DNA of 64,000 nt from Zygnema circumcarinatum (GCA_037447605.1 CM074811.1:2549620-2613619); one strand, 5' to 3'. Positions 35,686-47,760 are shown, numbered from the stretch's first letter. The notes: a model not told the origin generated them from the letters alone. Numbers and translations: made by a program.

Positions 35686-38230
35686 TGTGGACTATACTCG
35701 GACATCATCGAATGGGAACGTGCCACGTGTCCCATAGTGCTACGTGGCGGAGCGCCATTGGAAACGTATATTGTCGGTCGACTCTAGAGCCGCGTCGTTT
35801 GTTGTTGTTGTTGTTGGACCTTAAATCCGAGTTCCATTCAAAGCTTTTCTTTCGTTCCTAGTCCCATTGTGACCGGTTCCTCGTGGTTCTTTCCCCATGT
35901 TGTTGTTGTGCATGTACATTCGGTGGTATCGCCATCGCGAGACCAACGCCAATTCATTCAGCTCCTAGCTTTTTTCTTCTCTTTTTAGGTCCTTTACGAC
36001 ATCAGTTTCTCGTGGTTCCTTCCCCATGATGATTTTGTCCATGTACATGTGATGGCATCATCGCCTTGCCACATGTCTTCAATTCATGTCAATCCAGTCA
36101 GCAATGCCGTACAGTACCTACTCAATCATGGAGGCATGGAGTGGGTGGAGGCGCACCACCTCGCCTAGATCCGCCACTACCAACAACACGCCACTGGGAA
36201 AGGAAAATTAGAGGCCCAATGACAGGCCCTCTTCGCAAGTGCATGAGCGCCATCTGTACATTCGACTAGACTATGATGTTATCGTACGCCATCGTTAACA
36301 ACTTGCGTCCATAAGAGCCAAACAGTACATCTGAACCAATTGGGTGACCCCCCGACACGTGCGAGTCGCAAAACCCTACAAACCCTAAAAACTCTGTCGT
36401 GGGAGTACTATGGCTGCCAGTTCAGGGCCACAAAACGACAAATGACGGAAATCCATGATGTCGTGGCCGATACTGCATCCCGGGACATTGGGAGCGCGCG
36501 GTTGGCCGCCAGCTGGTCAGTGGGCTACGTGGCAATGGCTCCGCTCGCCACGTCAGTCGACGGTGGGCCTGCCTTGACCGCACAGCTGGGCGCAGAGCGG
36601 ACAGGGGTGGGCCGAGTGGGGTACGAACGTACGAACACTCGTACAGTAGGACCCCGTCATATTTTCCACCATCAAAAGTGCGTCCCCGAGAAATTCGCCC
36701 CGATTTTGCCGAAACCACCTTTTTGTACGGTAACTTGTGTTAGCCGTACTATTCGTACTAACCATACTAACCGTACTAACCGTACTTCCCGTACTAGCTG
36801 TACTAGCCGTCACGGGCTTACGCAAAAGCGGCAAAACTCACCTATTCTCCCCGCACGAAGCGCCGTAAGAGGCGCTCGCTCTTCTCCACTTCATCTTGGC
36901 TTCGATACGATACGATACGATACGCCCCGATACGGCACTATCCGTACTAGCCGTACGAGCTGTAGTAGCCGTTACGGGCTCGAAGCTTTTTGGTTTGCTG
37001 CCTCAGTAAACGCTAAGGCGTGCTTCATGTACTGTATGCGGTTTGCCACGATACGATACGGTACGACGCGGTGCGATATTAAGGCAATCGATACGATACG
37101 ATACGATACGATATGTACGAACCTACATGAACTCTAACAGAATTCCGCTCGCCTATTGGTAACACGGACCGGGGTATTCACTATGCTCCACACGTGCCTG
37201 CAGCGTTGGGGCCGCAAAAAACGCGGCTCGGTGCAGCGGAAAACCATGGTACGGACGTGCGCATTCGCTGCAGGGATCGAAAGTAGCTAGAGTTTCACTA
37301 ACTTCCTGCAGCGCGCCGCCTGCCGTCGATTTCGCTTCGCACGCTCAATGTGCGGTCACGATGCGACGACTGAATCGGTTGTCCGACGTGGCGCCTATGT
37401 GGCGCCTACGTGGTGCCTACGTGGAGTCCTCGCGAGTTCGGGCTCTATGCGTCCGTACACCGTAGCCCCCGCACGCTGTAGCCCCCGCCGTAACCGCAGC
37501 ATGTAACCTGTAACTCGAGCGTACGCGTAGCCGTAGCCGTAGCCGGTAGCCGCCGCGCTTCGGGCTGCACCGGAGCGGCCCGCGGCCAAGGGAAGCCTCG
37601 CACGCAACGGCCCATGTTCCACCCTTGCACATAGCCATGTGGTTATCAGGAAACTCATACCAAACGCGTAAGCGTAGGCATTGTTGTGCCTCGGCGTAGC
37701 TTTCACCTCCTTTCCACGTACTTTTCATGGCTTCGGCATCATGAGCTCAATGCCACTTCCATTACCAATCGCTCTTAGCTCCTCTGCGTTTTGCGATTCT
37801 TTGGTCGTGTCCACACACATGTCATTCATTTCCCAAAGGCACAAAAGTCATGAAAAGGGAATCATGCAATATTCATTGTCTAACATGTGTTACGTTTGAG
37901 TTTGGTTGTGTGGTTGCGGTTGTTCACGTCTACTTGTGTGTGGTCATATTTGGTTGCGTATGTTTGCGTGTGATTGTGTATGCATGTGTTTAGTTGTGTT
38001 CTTTCGCTTTATATGTATTTTGTGTGTTTGTTCGCATACGGATGCGCGAGGTTGTGATTGATTGCATGGTTTTGCATAAGATTGCACCTGTCTGGTTTTG
38101 TATGTGTTTGTTTGCCTTTGGTTGTGTCGGGTTGCGCGGTTTTTTTTTTTGGATTGTGTTTGTTGCGATTGGTTCCGTGAGGCTGTGTTTCTTTGCCTTT
38201 TGCCTGCTGTGGTTGCTGCTGCTCGTCCCC

Positions 38231-38240
38231 NNNNNNNNNN
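38231..38240. other. Assembly gap next to a poly-C tract
   Basis: Ten N bases directly followed by about 18 C. True gap size unknown. Confidence 0.95.
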
Positions 38241-38529
38241 CCCCCCCCCCCCCCCCCCTCCCCACTATCTCTCGCTCTATTTATATGACTATCGGCGAAA
38301 AGAAAAATTTGGTCTCTCACACAGACGCCCATGTTTTACCAGCAAGTGATGGCGAGATAGGACCATGGACAGTGGTTCCCAGTTATGCAATGCCAAGGAA
38401 TGTAACAAAGAGGGAGGAAGTAGTAAATGCTGAAAGAAAGGGAAAGGGGGAAGGAGAGGGAGGTAGAGGTGGGTGGGGGAAGGCACTCTTCCTGAGCCTG
38501 GCCCAGGGTCCACTTTCTCTCCTCAGAGT

Positions 38530-38665
38530 CGCCTCTCCCCTCTCCCTCCCTCCCTCTCCTTCCCCTCCTCCCTCCCCTCCCCTCCCTCCCTCCCTCCCTC
38601 CCTCCCTCCCTCCCTCCCTCCCTCCCTCCCTCCCTCCCTCCCTCCCTCCTCCATCCTTCCATCCC
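38530..38665. repeat. (CCCT)n microsatellite
   Basis: About 130 bp of nearly uninterrupted CTCC/CCCT tetranucleotide repeats. Confidence 0.9.
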
Positions 38666-41349
38666 TCCCTCCCTCTATCCTTTCTCTGCTTCCCTCCCTC
38701 CGTTACTTCCCCTAAGCGTTTGAAATTCTCACAAACGACCCCAGCATATGTTCCTGGTGGAGGTTTGATGGCCTTCATCCAGAGCCCATCCTTTATTTTA
38801 CAAAGTCGGCCATTTCTCACTAGTGGAGGCACAATTCAACCCTCAGTTCAGCTAGGGCCTTGCCCACCTCCGGGGTGTCCAATTCTAATTTCAGAACTAC
38901 GTACGGTCCCGTACTGAGTACGATGCAGTCCTGCAACTGCCCCGAATCGTCGTCTGGCACGGCCACGCACGCCTGCACAAGAGTGTAAAAGGGAAAACAT
39001 TCAGTCGTTTGTATTTAAATTACGCACACTTGCATGACGACTCCGACCTTCCGTTTGCTCGACAACTGGAGCGACGCGATAGAGAGGCGGTGAGTGGAAT
39101 AATTTCCCCCAATTTTTAGCGGAATGCGCGCACCAGCGCTGCCAGCCGACGCTCATGTCTTGGGGGGATGGCAGACCGCCCGACAGCGTCCTGGGGTCGG
39201 CTCTCTTGCCTCTCTCCCTCCCCTCCCCGTCCCTTTGTCGTCCGCCGTACAGATTGAGTCGGGCGGCAGCAATTGCGATGTCGTGTACGGGATGTACGGC
39301 AGGTGTTTTGCTGTTGGAGAAAACTCCACGGAGCTTGTAGGGCAGGTGCTTGCCGACATGTACTTTTCTCCCTCTCCCTCTCCCTCTCGCTCTCCCTCTC
39401 TCTCTCCCTCTCCACCCCTATATTTATCTATGTATTTGTTTGTCGCCCTTTCTCTCCCTCCCTCTTTGTCTCTCTTCTCGCTCGTCATCTCACCCCTCTT
39501 TCTTCCCTGCCCCGCTTCCCCACCTGCTCCGCTCCCCCCCCTGCTCCCCGGCCTGCCTCGCTACCTCTCCCTTGCTCTCAACTCATCTACATTTTCCAAG
39601 GCCACAAACGATCCCAGCATATGGACGGCCTTTCAATAGGGAAGAAAAAGAAGGGCGCTTTCATTCAGTTGCCACCCGTTTATTTACAAAGTCGGCTCTC
39701 AGTCACAATTGGATGCACAGTGCAAATTTGGGTCCTGGCAAAGCCTTGCCCACTTCCGAGCATGCGAATTCTATTTGACTGACAACAAAGCTCAGAGCGA
39801 GCGTTTCTCTCGCTCTGAGCATATTTAGAAAAAAAAAAAAAAAAAAAAAAACAAATTTGAAAGAAGCGAAACTGTCCTCAAAGCCGCCTTTGCAAGGGGG
39901 CGCTCTCATGGCAAGTGACGACAGAGTCTTCTTAGACGTTATTCATTTTCGGTGATCTTTCCCAAGAGAGCATTGTTGGAGAAGGCGAGGCCGGAAAAAA
40001 GACTCCTCGTTTTTTTTGAAGGAGGGAAGAAAAGCTCGTCATATGCTCCCGAAAAAACGAATCCTGACGAACAGCAACTGCTAAGGGACAACAACGTGAG
40101 CACCAAAGCAACATTAAATACTGCGAACCCTCCAGCTTTTAAAAAGATGAATAGACGGACAGGAAGGGCTTAATGATGTATGGTACAAAAATGTAACGGC
40201 CGTATCACTGCTAGCTGGGACCGGATGGTTAAGTGAAGCCAACACGGAACACCCTTCATTGAGAGAACTCACTATTTACAGCACTCTGCTCCACATCACC
40301 ACATTTCCAGGACGAACTAAACACATGCCTGGCCTTTGGCGGGCCTGAGCCACAACACCTAGAAGATCTTGTTCCCTTTACGGTTTAATGTGAGATAGTC
40401 TGTCTCTGATTAAGGGGGTAGAAAGGCCTGCTTACCTCATTCACAGCATCAGAAGAAGAGTGCGAAGCAGATCACCATGAAGCCAATTAGCGGAAAGCCA
40501 CACAAGAGATATCCCCAAAACAGTACTGCAGAAGCTTCACTAGCCCCCACACCGTGAAGCTGCGCCATAGTTCCTGTATTTCCCAGCAAACACATCCATT
40601 AACTCCATCCCCTGCGTGCGCTTTGATATCATCGTCTCAGTAATAGGCCCTACCTCTAATACCTTCTCCAAAAAAGAAAGGTTTCAGATGATAATACTCA
40701 CTTCCCCTTATCATACTCAGGCAATTGACCAGAGAGATAATTGTTGGCCATACCCACCTTCAGAGGAGCTCCTGTGGTTTGTACACGCGAGCCGAAGAGG
40801 AGTGTGGCCCTACTCTACAGGCGAGGCGAGGCGAGGCTCTCCCACCAACACGTGGGCCGCCGCCGAAATCTGAACTGCTGTCACCACCAAACCAAATATA
40901 AGCTTGTTTTAAAGTCAAGCAATATGACTTCATAAAACTGAACACGGATTGAGATAGAAAAGAACCCTAACAAACCCTAAAAGCAGATTTTTTCATGTCA
41001 GGGAGGTATGAAGGGATGCAAGTTGCAGGGAGGAAGGGAGAAGAAGAACAATCACCAAGTTGATGAAGAAAAAGAAAAATATTAAAATGCATGGGGAGAA
41101 AAGTGGGCAAAGAAGCTTACTTTAACAATGGCGGCCTTCTCCAAGAAGCGCTGCAAATCTCTACCGCATGTAGTTGGACATTCTAATTTACTTTTATTTC
41201 CTTTTCCTTTTCTCTGCTATACTATAGCCACACATCATTCTTTTGTACTTTACAGCCTTCTCCAAAAAGTCTTTTGCTCGATCAGGTTCTTTCCAACAAT
41301 CCCCACGCTCTGGCATGTCCACTGTTCCCTTTAACAACATCCCACCCCT

Positions 41350-44300
41350 TTAAAGCCCGACCAAACCATCAATGGTTTTTGGACTGACAGCCTTCATCAT
41401 TGAAGAGACATTCGCCACTGCCGTTTTCTCGTCTTCACCACCCTCATCCATCCTCCATATAATTTCTATGACAATAGGATACATTCGATTCCACCAAGCA
41501 TTTTTCCGATTATTTTCTCCTTGTCGTCCACCACTGTACCAACGCGTCACACCAAAAAATGCCATCAATTCGATGATGGGCTTTTTTCCTTCTGGCCCGA
41601 CAATCCAGAACTCCTTCCACAAGCTAAGTACATCTGTGTGCATGCTGACTAAATATCTATCTAACTGTTTCCCAACATGCACTCTAAGTCCCTGACCGTC
41701 TTTAGCCCCTGGCCCCATGGCTGGCCCCATGGCTGGCCCCATGGCTGGCCCCAATCCTGGCCCCATGCCTGGCCCCATGCCTGGCCCCATTCCTGGCCCC
41801 ATTCCTGGCCCCATGCCTGGCCCCATGCCTGGCCCCATTCCTGGCCCCATTCCTGGCCCCATGCCTGGCCCCATTCCTGGCCCCATTCCTGGCCCCATGC
41901 CTGGCCCCATTCCTGGCCCCATTCCTGGCCCCATTCCTGGCCCCATTCCTCGCCCCATTCCTGGCCCCATGCCTGGCCCCATTCCTGGCCCCATTCCTGG
42001 CCCCATTCCTGGCCCCATTCCTGGCCCCATTCCTGGCTCTATGCCTGGCCCCATTCCTCGCCCCATTCCTGGTTTCTATGCCTGGCTCCTCCCATTCCTG
42101 GCCCCTGGCCTCCCGGCCCCATTCCTGGTTCCCATTCCTGGCCCCAGTTCCTGGCCCCATTCCTGGCCCCATGCCTGGCCCCATTCCTCGCCCCATTCCT
42201 GGCCCCATTCCTGGCCCCATTCCTGGCCCCATGCCTGGCCCCATGCCTGGCCCCATTCCTGGCCCCATGCCTGGCCCCATGCCTGGCCCCATTCCTGGCC
42301 CCATTCCTGGCCCCATGCCTGGCCCCATTCCTGGCCCCATTCCTGGCCCCATTCCTCGCCCCATTCCTGGCTCTATGCCTGGCCCCATTCCTGGCCTGCC
42401 TCTCTGACTGCCTTGGCCCCAACCATTTCTTTCCTCGTCCATGCTTGCTCCCCTGCCTCTCTGACTGCCTTGGCCCCAACCGTTTCTTTCCTCGTCCATG
42501 CTTGCTCCCCTGCCTCTTTGACTGCCTTGGCCCCAACCGTTTCTTTCCTCGTCGATGCTTGGCCCCGTGCCTACGTGAATGTCTTGGCCCCTGCCTTCTG
42601 CCACATCTGTCCTTTTCCCTGCATGCCGCCTTTTGCAAGTACTCCCCTCTACCTTCGCTTCCCAGCTCTGACCTTTGGTCCATGCCATCACCCCGGCTTT
42701 GTCGTCCCACTTGTGTCTGGTGTTCATTGCTCCCCTGCAAATATTGCTCTTTGCCCATAAATCAACAAAAAAGTTGACACTTGAAAACTGTACAACTAGT
42801 GTGAAAAGTAGGACTGTAATGAGGATATCAATACAATTTTGTTTGATACACTAGAGAGATGAGAGTGATGAGAGTGATGCAGCATGGTTTTACTCACCAT
42901 AGTTCGAGTCCATGACTGAGATTGTGTTGTCTTAGCTTGGATCCTGTCAAAGGCCTCCTTCTTCCTCCCCCCCTCGATCCTGGCCGCTCTCGCAAAATTG
43001 AGAACTTCTTCACTGAAATAACAACCTCAAGACAGGCGACGTCCGCCTCACCCCGTTAATGAAGCCCCCTTCCTCCTTCTTACTCTCCGCCTCCACCTCC
43101 AATCCGCCCACAGCAACAGCATCACCAACAGCAGCAACACAACAAAAGCGAAAAAAGAAGCAGTCGCAGCAGAAAACATAGCAGCAGTAGCAACAGCAGC
43201 TGTAGCAGTGTTTTCTCAACAATAGCAAAAACAGCTGAAACAGGAGCAGCAGCAGCAGAAGCAGAGAAAGGAGCACTAAAAGCAGCAAGTGCAAAAGGGC
43301 CAGCAACAAAAAAAGCAGTAACAACCTTGAAAGGAAGACCATACCCATTGCTCACCGTTGGAAGAATGGATGATTCGCGAACAATGGAATTTGTGGAGCG
43401 AACGATGCATCTTGCAATAAAACACATGCAAAATAACGCAGCATGTCCACAAAGCCTCCTGCTGAAAGATTCCGAGACTTAAAAGGCACTCCACGAGTAA
43501 CCTACACATAAAAACACATTAACGTTAACCCTTTCCCCTCCTCTCAATCTCTTTCACACCCTTTCTTTGACTTCCAGCCAAAAGATCCATGCAGTATGAC
43601 ATATTACCTGCTGTACAGTAGCTTCAAGGTCGGGAAGAAATGGGAAAACCATATTCACAAGCGCTTCATTTGGTTTAAGACAAGAACGCTCCAAAAAATA
43701 ATCATTGCCTTCCTTTTGAATCCTGCAAGCACCCTACAGACGGGAGGGACAATCGAAGAAAGGTAATTGATTGCAAGGGATTTATTTGAAGCTTGGCCCC
43801 ACCTCCCTGCCACCTGGATTTGATCAAACCCACAAGAGTGCGCGAAACATTCCCTTGCTGCCGCGCCACGGAATATGTGCAAGGTTCCTGAACAACGGAG
43901 ATCTAAGTGCTCAATGATTTTTTTCATGAACTTTGATTGTGCTTCACGACACATTTCAACCTCAGTGGAGTCTTTGGATGGAAACAATAAGGTTTTGTAC
44001 CTGCAAATCAACAAACAAACGTGTCAATAAAAACAGTACATTTGTGCAAAAATATAAAACAAAATACACAAATAATAGCGATTGATAAGTTTAGGACTAC
44101 CAAAGGTAGTCGTCCTAAGATCCGAGGAGGTTCTTCTCGATACAACGAACCTCGCGGAACAAATATCGATATCCATCCACGACCGCAAAATTCGATCTGA
44201 ATGCCTAAAGGAAGCCCCATATTGGACTGCTCCTCCCGAGTTCTTTTTCCCCCCACGTGACACCACACCTAGGACAGTACATTCAGATGGGCCAATAGCT

Positions 44301-47300
44301 GTTGTAGCCATATCATCAATAAATAGATCGACCAACCGAATTGATCTTTGGTCATCTCCTCGAAGCATCATTGCCTTTGCTGTAGCTACCATACTACCAT
44401 ACTTTAAATATGTTTCGTTGTTGAATGACCCCATATACCTTAATAACTTTTGAAAGTCTGAAAGCGCTAGTTTATCCTTAACAGTCCCTCGTTTAGGATC
44501 AATGAACATCCTGTAGACACAAAAAACTAAAAGACATTTAGAGAGGGAGGAGGAGCGAGGGGGGGGGAGGGGGAGAGCAAGTAAGGAGGGAGAGAAGGAG
44601 AGATCGGGCAGCAAAGTGGGAAAGAGAGAAAGCAGCAAACAACAAGCAGAATGCAGAATGCAGAATGCAGAATGCAGAATGCAGAATATAGAATGCAGAA
44701 TACAAAATACAGAATGCAGAATGCAGAATGCAGAAAGCAGAATGCAGAATGCAGAATGCAGAATGCAGAATGCAAAATGCTGAATGCTGAATGCAGAATA
44801 CAGAATGCAGAAAGCAGAAAGCAAAAAGATAACTTGCCTAAGTCGTCTTTCATCGGTAGAGCGGGCCATGATCTCCACCATATACTTGACTTGCAAGTTT
44901 TCACTCACTTTTACACCCAAAGATACATGATCATGTGTTACAAAATCAATAGTTTTTTGGGCATGTTGCAATGCAAAAATACTATTAGACAAAGTGCTTG
45001 GGGTTAAAGGACCTGCATTCATAGTGCCATTGTCTAATCTCCAAAACAAAAATGCTGCCACTCTTTCTGAATGTGGAACTGGCCTCCAACCCTCTGTTTC
45101 ACACTTAGCAACAAATTGCTTTATTACGGGGCGGTATGATGCCTTCGTAGATTTTGGGCGTAACCTCTCTACCCCAGAAACTAATAATTGGCTTTGAGCT
45201 GTAGTTGCCCTGCACAAAAAAAGAAAGAAAACCCTTAATTCAATAATTCTTCAAAAAGAGTGACATAAAATGTACCTAATTTGAAAGAAAAGCAGAAAGC
45301 CAAAAGCAGAATGCAGAATGCAGAATGCAGAATGTAGAATACAGAATGCAGAATGCAGAATGCAGAATGCAGAATGCAGAATGCAGAATGCAGAATGCAG
45401 AATGCAGAATGCAGAATGCAGAATGCAGAATGCAGAATGCAGAATGCAGAATGCAGAATGCAGAATGCAGAATGCAGAATGCAGAATGCAGAATACAGAT
45501 TGCAGAATGCAGAATGCAGAATGCAGAATGCAGAATGCAGAATGCAGAATGCAGAATGCAGAATGCAGAATGCAGAATGCAGAATGCAGAATGCAGAATG
45601 CAGAATGCAGAATGCAGAATGCAGAATGCAGAATGCAGAATGCAGAATGCAGAATGCAGAATGCAGAATGCAGAATGCAGAATGCAGAATGCAGAATGCA
45701 GAATGCAGAATGCAGAATGCAGAATGCAGATTGAATGCAGAATGCAGAATGCAGAATGCAGAATGCAGAATACAGAATGCAGAATGCAGAATGCTCAATG
45801 CTCAATGCTCAATGCTCAATGCTCAATGCTCAATGCTCAATGCTCAATGCTCAATGCAGAATGCAGAATGCAGAATGCAGAATGCAGAATGCAGAATGCA
45901 GAATGCAAAATGCAGAATGCAGAATGCAGAATACAGAATACGGATTGCAGAATGCAGAAAGCCAAAAGCAGAATGCAGAATGCAGAATGCAGAATGCAGA
46001 ATGCAGAATGCAGAATGCAGAATGCAGAATGCAGAATATAGAATGCTCAATGCTCAATGCTCAATGCTCAATGCTCAATGCTCAATGCTCAATGCTCAAT
46101 GCTCAATGCTCAATGCAGAATGCAAAATGCAAAATGCAGAATGCAGAATGCAGAATGCAGAATACAGATTGCAGAATGCAGAATGCAGAATGCAGAATGC
46201 AGAATGCAGAATGCAGAATGCAGAATGCAGAATGCAGAATGCAGAATGCAGAATGCAGAATGCAGAATGCAGAATGCAGAATGCAGAATGCAGAATGCAG
46301 AATGCAGAATGCAGAATGCAGAATGCAGAATGCAGAATGCAGAATGCAGAATGCAGAATGCAGAATGCAGAATACAGATTGCAGAATGCAGAATGCAGAA
46401 TGCAGAATACAGAATGCAGAATGCAGAATGCAGAATGCAGAATGCAGAATGCAGAATGCAGAATGCAGAATGCAGAATGCAGAATGCAGAATGCAGAATA
46501 CAGAATGCAGAATGCAGAATGCAGAATGCAGAATGCAGAATGCAGAATGCAGAATGCAGAATGCAGAATGCAGAATGCAGAATGCAGAATGCTGAATGCA
46601 GAATGCAGAATGCAGAATGCATGCAGAATGCAGAATGCAGAATGCAAAATGCAGAATGCAGAATGCAGAATACAGAATACGGATTGCAGAATGCAGAAAG
46701 CAGAATGCAGAATGCAGAATGCAGAATGCAGAATGCAGAATGCAGAATGCAGAATGCAGAATGCAGAATGCAGAATATAGAATGCTCAAAATGCTCAATG
46801 CTCAATGCTCAATGCTCAATGCTCAATGCTCAATGCAGAATGCAAAATGCAAAATGCAGAATGCAGAATGCAGAATGCAGAATGCAGAATGCAGAATGCA
46901 AAATGCAGAATGCAAAATGCAAAATGCAAAATGCATAATGCATAATGCAAAATGCACAATGCAGAATGCAGAATGCAGAATGCAGAATGCAGAATGCAGA
47001 ATGCAGAATGCAGAATACAGAATGCCAAATGCCAAATGCAAAATGCAGAATGCAGAATGCAGAAAGCAGAAAGCCAACAGCAGAATGTAGAATGTAGATT
47101 GCAGAATGTAGAATGCAGAATGCAGAATGCAGAATGCAGAATGCAGAATGCAGAATGCAGAATGCAGAATACAGAATGCAGAATGCAGAATACAGAATGC
47201 AGAATGCAGAATGCAGAATCCAGAATGCAGAATGCAGAAAGCAAAATGCAGAATGCAGAATGCAGAATGCAAGATGCAGAATGCAGAATGCAGAATGCAA

Positions 47301-47638
47301 AAAGCAGAAAGCAGAAAGCAGAATGCAGAAAGCAAAAGCAAAAAGCAGAAAGTAGAAAGCCAAAAGCAAAAAGCAGAAAGCACAGAGCAGAAAGCAGAAA
47401 GTGAAAAGCAAAAAGCAGAAAGCATACCTTGGCTTTATAGGCATGTCGCGTCTTTGTTCCTCTTCATCTTCAATTGTCGTTTCCGCTGCAAATATTGTCC
47501 TTTTAAGCTCTTCATCTCCTATAATACATCCATTCTTCTTCACTAGATAAGAGGCATCATCAAATACGCTCCACGCTTCGTCTTCTGGACTCAACCCTAG
47601 ATGATGAGGATAGAGATGAGGAATTCTTGGATCCATTT
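41350..47638 (-). CDS. Crypton-type tyrosine recombinase with GCR1_C-like C-terminus, multi-exon, one internal frameshift
   Basis: Exons: 47638-47428 (ATG at 47636), 45209-44838, 44510-44070, 44000-43608, 43501-43356, 43012-42898 and 42734-41350. Phases agree across most junctions. Exon 1 is acidic, with no known domain. Exon 2 has the helical core-binding fold of tyrosine recombinases (KSTKASYRPVIKQFVAKC). Exons 3-4 carry the catalytic residues: Arg in LRGDDQRS, HxxR in HIFR, Trp in AGRW and nucleophile Tyr in INYLSS. Exons 4-5 continue with AGF, YFLERS, NMVFPFLPDLE and VLLQD, blocks I associate with Crypton/GCR1-like proteins. The last exon ends in a GCR1_C-like domain (LWKEFW, VTRWYSG, WWNRMYPIVIEIIWRM). 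The frame shifts by one base after AGF, near 43712-43723. The exon after 42734 also changes frame inside a GPGM repeat. Introns 1-3 contain GCAGAAT heptamer arrays. Either a domesticated recombinase gene or a decaying Crypton element. Confidence 0.75.
41704..42392 (-). repeat. 12-bp minisatellite coding (GPGM)n in the recombinase C-terminal exon
   Basis: About 50 units of ATGGGGCCAGGC/AATGGGGCCAGG (as read on the - strand) in two blocks, 41704-42063 and 42150-42392, split by about 90 bp of degenerate sequence. On the - strand the 41704-42063 block is in frame with the GCR1_C-like domain. The unit is a multiple of three. Confidence 0.85.
42395..42565 (-). repeat. 57-bp tandem repeat, three copies
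   Basis: Three near-identical 57-bp units start at 42395, 42452 and 42509. Read on the - strand in the frame of the exon beginning at 42734, each encodes a 19-residue basic unit containing KRLGPRQSERQG. Confidence 0.8.
44646..44825. repeat. GCAGAAT heptamer array in a recombinase intron
   Basis: About 25 units of GCAGAAT and variants (GCAAAAT, GCTGAAT), wholly within the intron between exons 45209-44838 and 44510-44070. Confidence 0.9.
45305..47425. repeat. 2.1-kb GCAGAAT heptamer satellite filling a recombinase intron
   Basis: About 300 units of the 7-bp GCAGAAT repeat. Blocks of the variant GCTCAAT interrupt it at about 45791-45857, 46044-46117 and 46786-46837, each preceded by similar GAATATAGAATGCT or GAATGCAGAATGCT edges and followed by GCAAAATGCAAAAT, which suggests a longer higher-order unit. 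The right end degrades into GCAGAAA. The array nearly fills the intron between exons ending at 47428 and starting at 45209. Confidence 0.95.
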
Positions 47639-47699
47639 CTGCAATAGAAGAAAGAGGTAAGTAAACCACGCTGCATAAATGGATGGATAGAAAAAAAGA

Positions 47700-47760
47700 T
47701 GGAGAATGCAAAATGCAGAATGCAGAATGCTGAAAGCAGAATGCAGAATGCAGAAAGATG
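47700..47760. repeat. Short GCAGAAT heptamer array upstream of recombinase exon 47638-47428
   Basis: Eight or so degenerate units in the same orientation as the two larger arrays. It lies between the acceptor at 47639 and a possible upstream donor (CAG/GTACGC near 47774). Confidence 0.8.

Larger units (their letters stand above)
35686..41349. other. Intergenic repeat-rich DNA; no gene recognised
   Basis: The stretch holds dispersed-repeat fragments (35865-36065, 36430-36640), CGTACTAGCCGTACT and GATACGATAC microsatellites (36745-37120), a G-word repeat GTTTGTGTGTGG-like region (37900-38220), a gap at 38231-38240 and a (CCCT)n tract. Segments 38755-38890 and 39600-39775 resemble each other (both contain TTTACAAAGTCGGC and GCCTTGCCCAC), so they are two copies of one dispersed repeat. 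No open frame shows a conserved domain. Confidence 0.5.

Noticed and set aside
41704-42392. CRISPR-like regular repeats
   Set aside because: Units are contiguous with no unique spacers; this is a minisatellite in a nuclear gene.
41677-42777. 366-codon + strand frame of PHSWPHSWP repeats
   Set aside because: It is the antisense of the GPGM minisatellite in the recombinase exon on the - strand, where the flanking domain is recognisable.
45318-47404. Long open frames (up to 475 codons) on both strands through the GCAGAAT array
   Set aside because: A 7-bp unit without stops is open in every frame and repeats the same seven residues in each; this is a property of the satellite, not coding.
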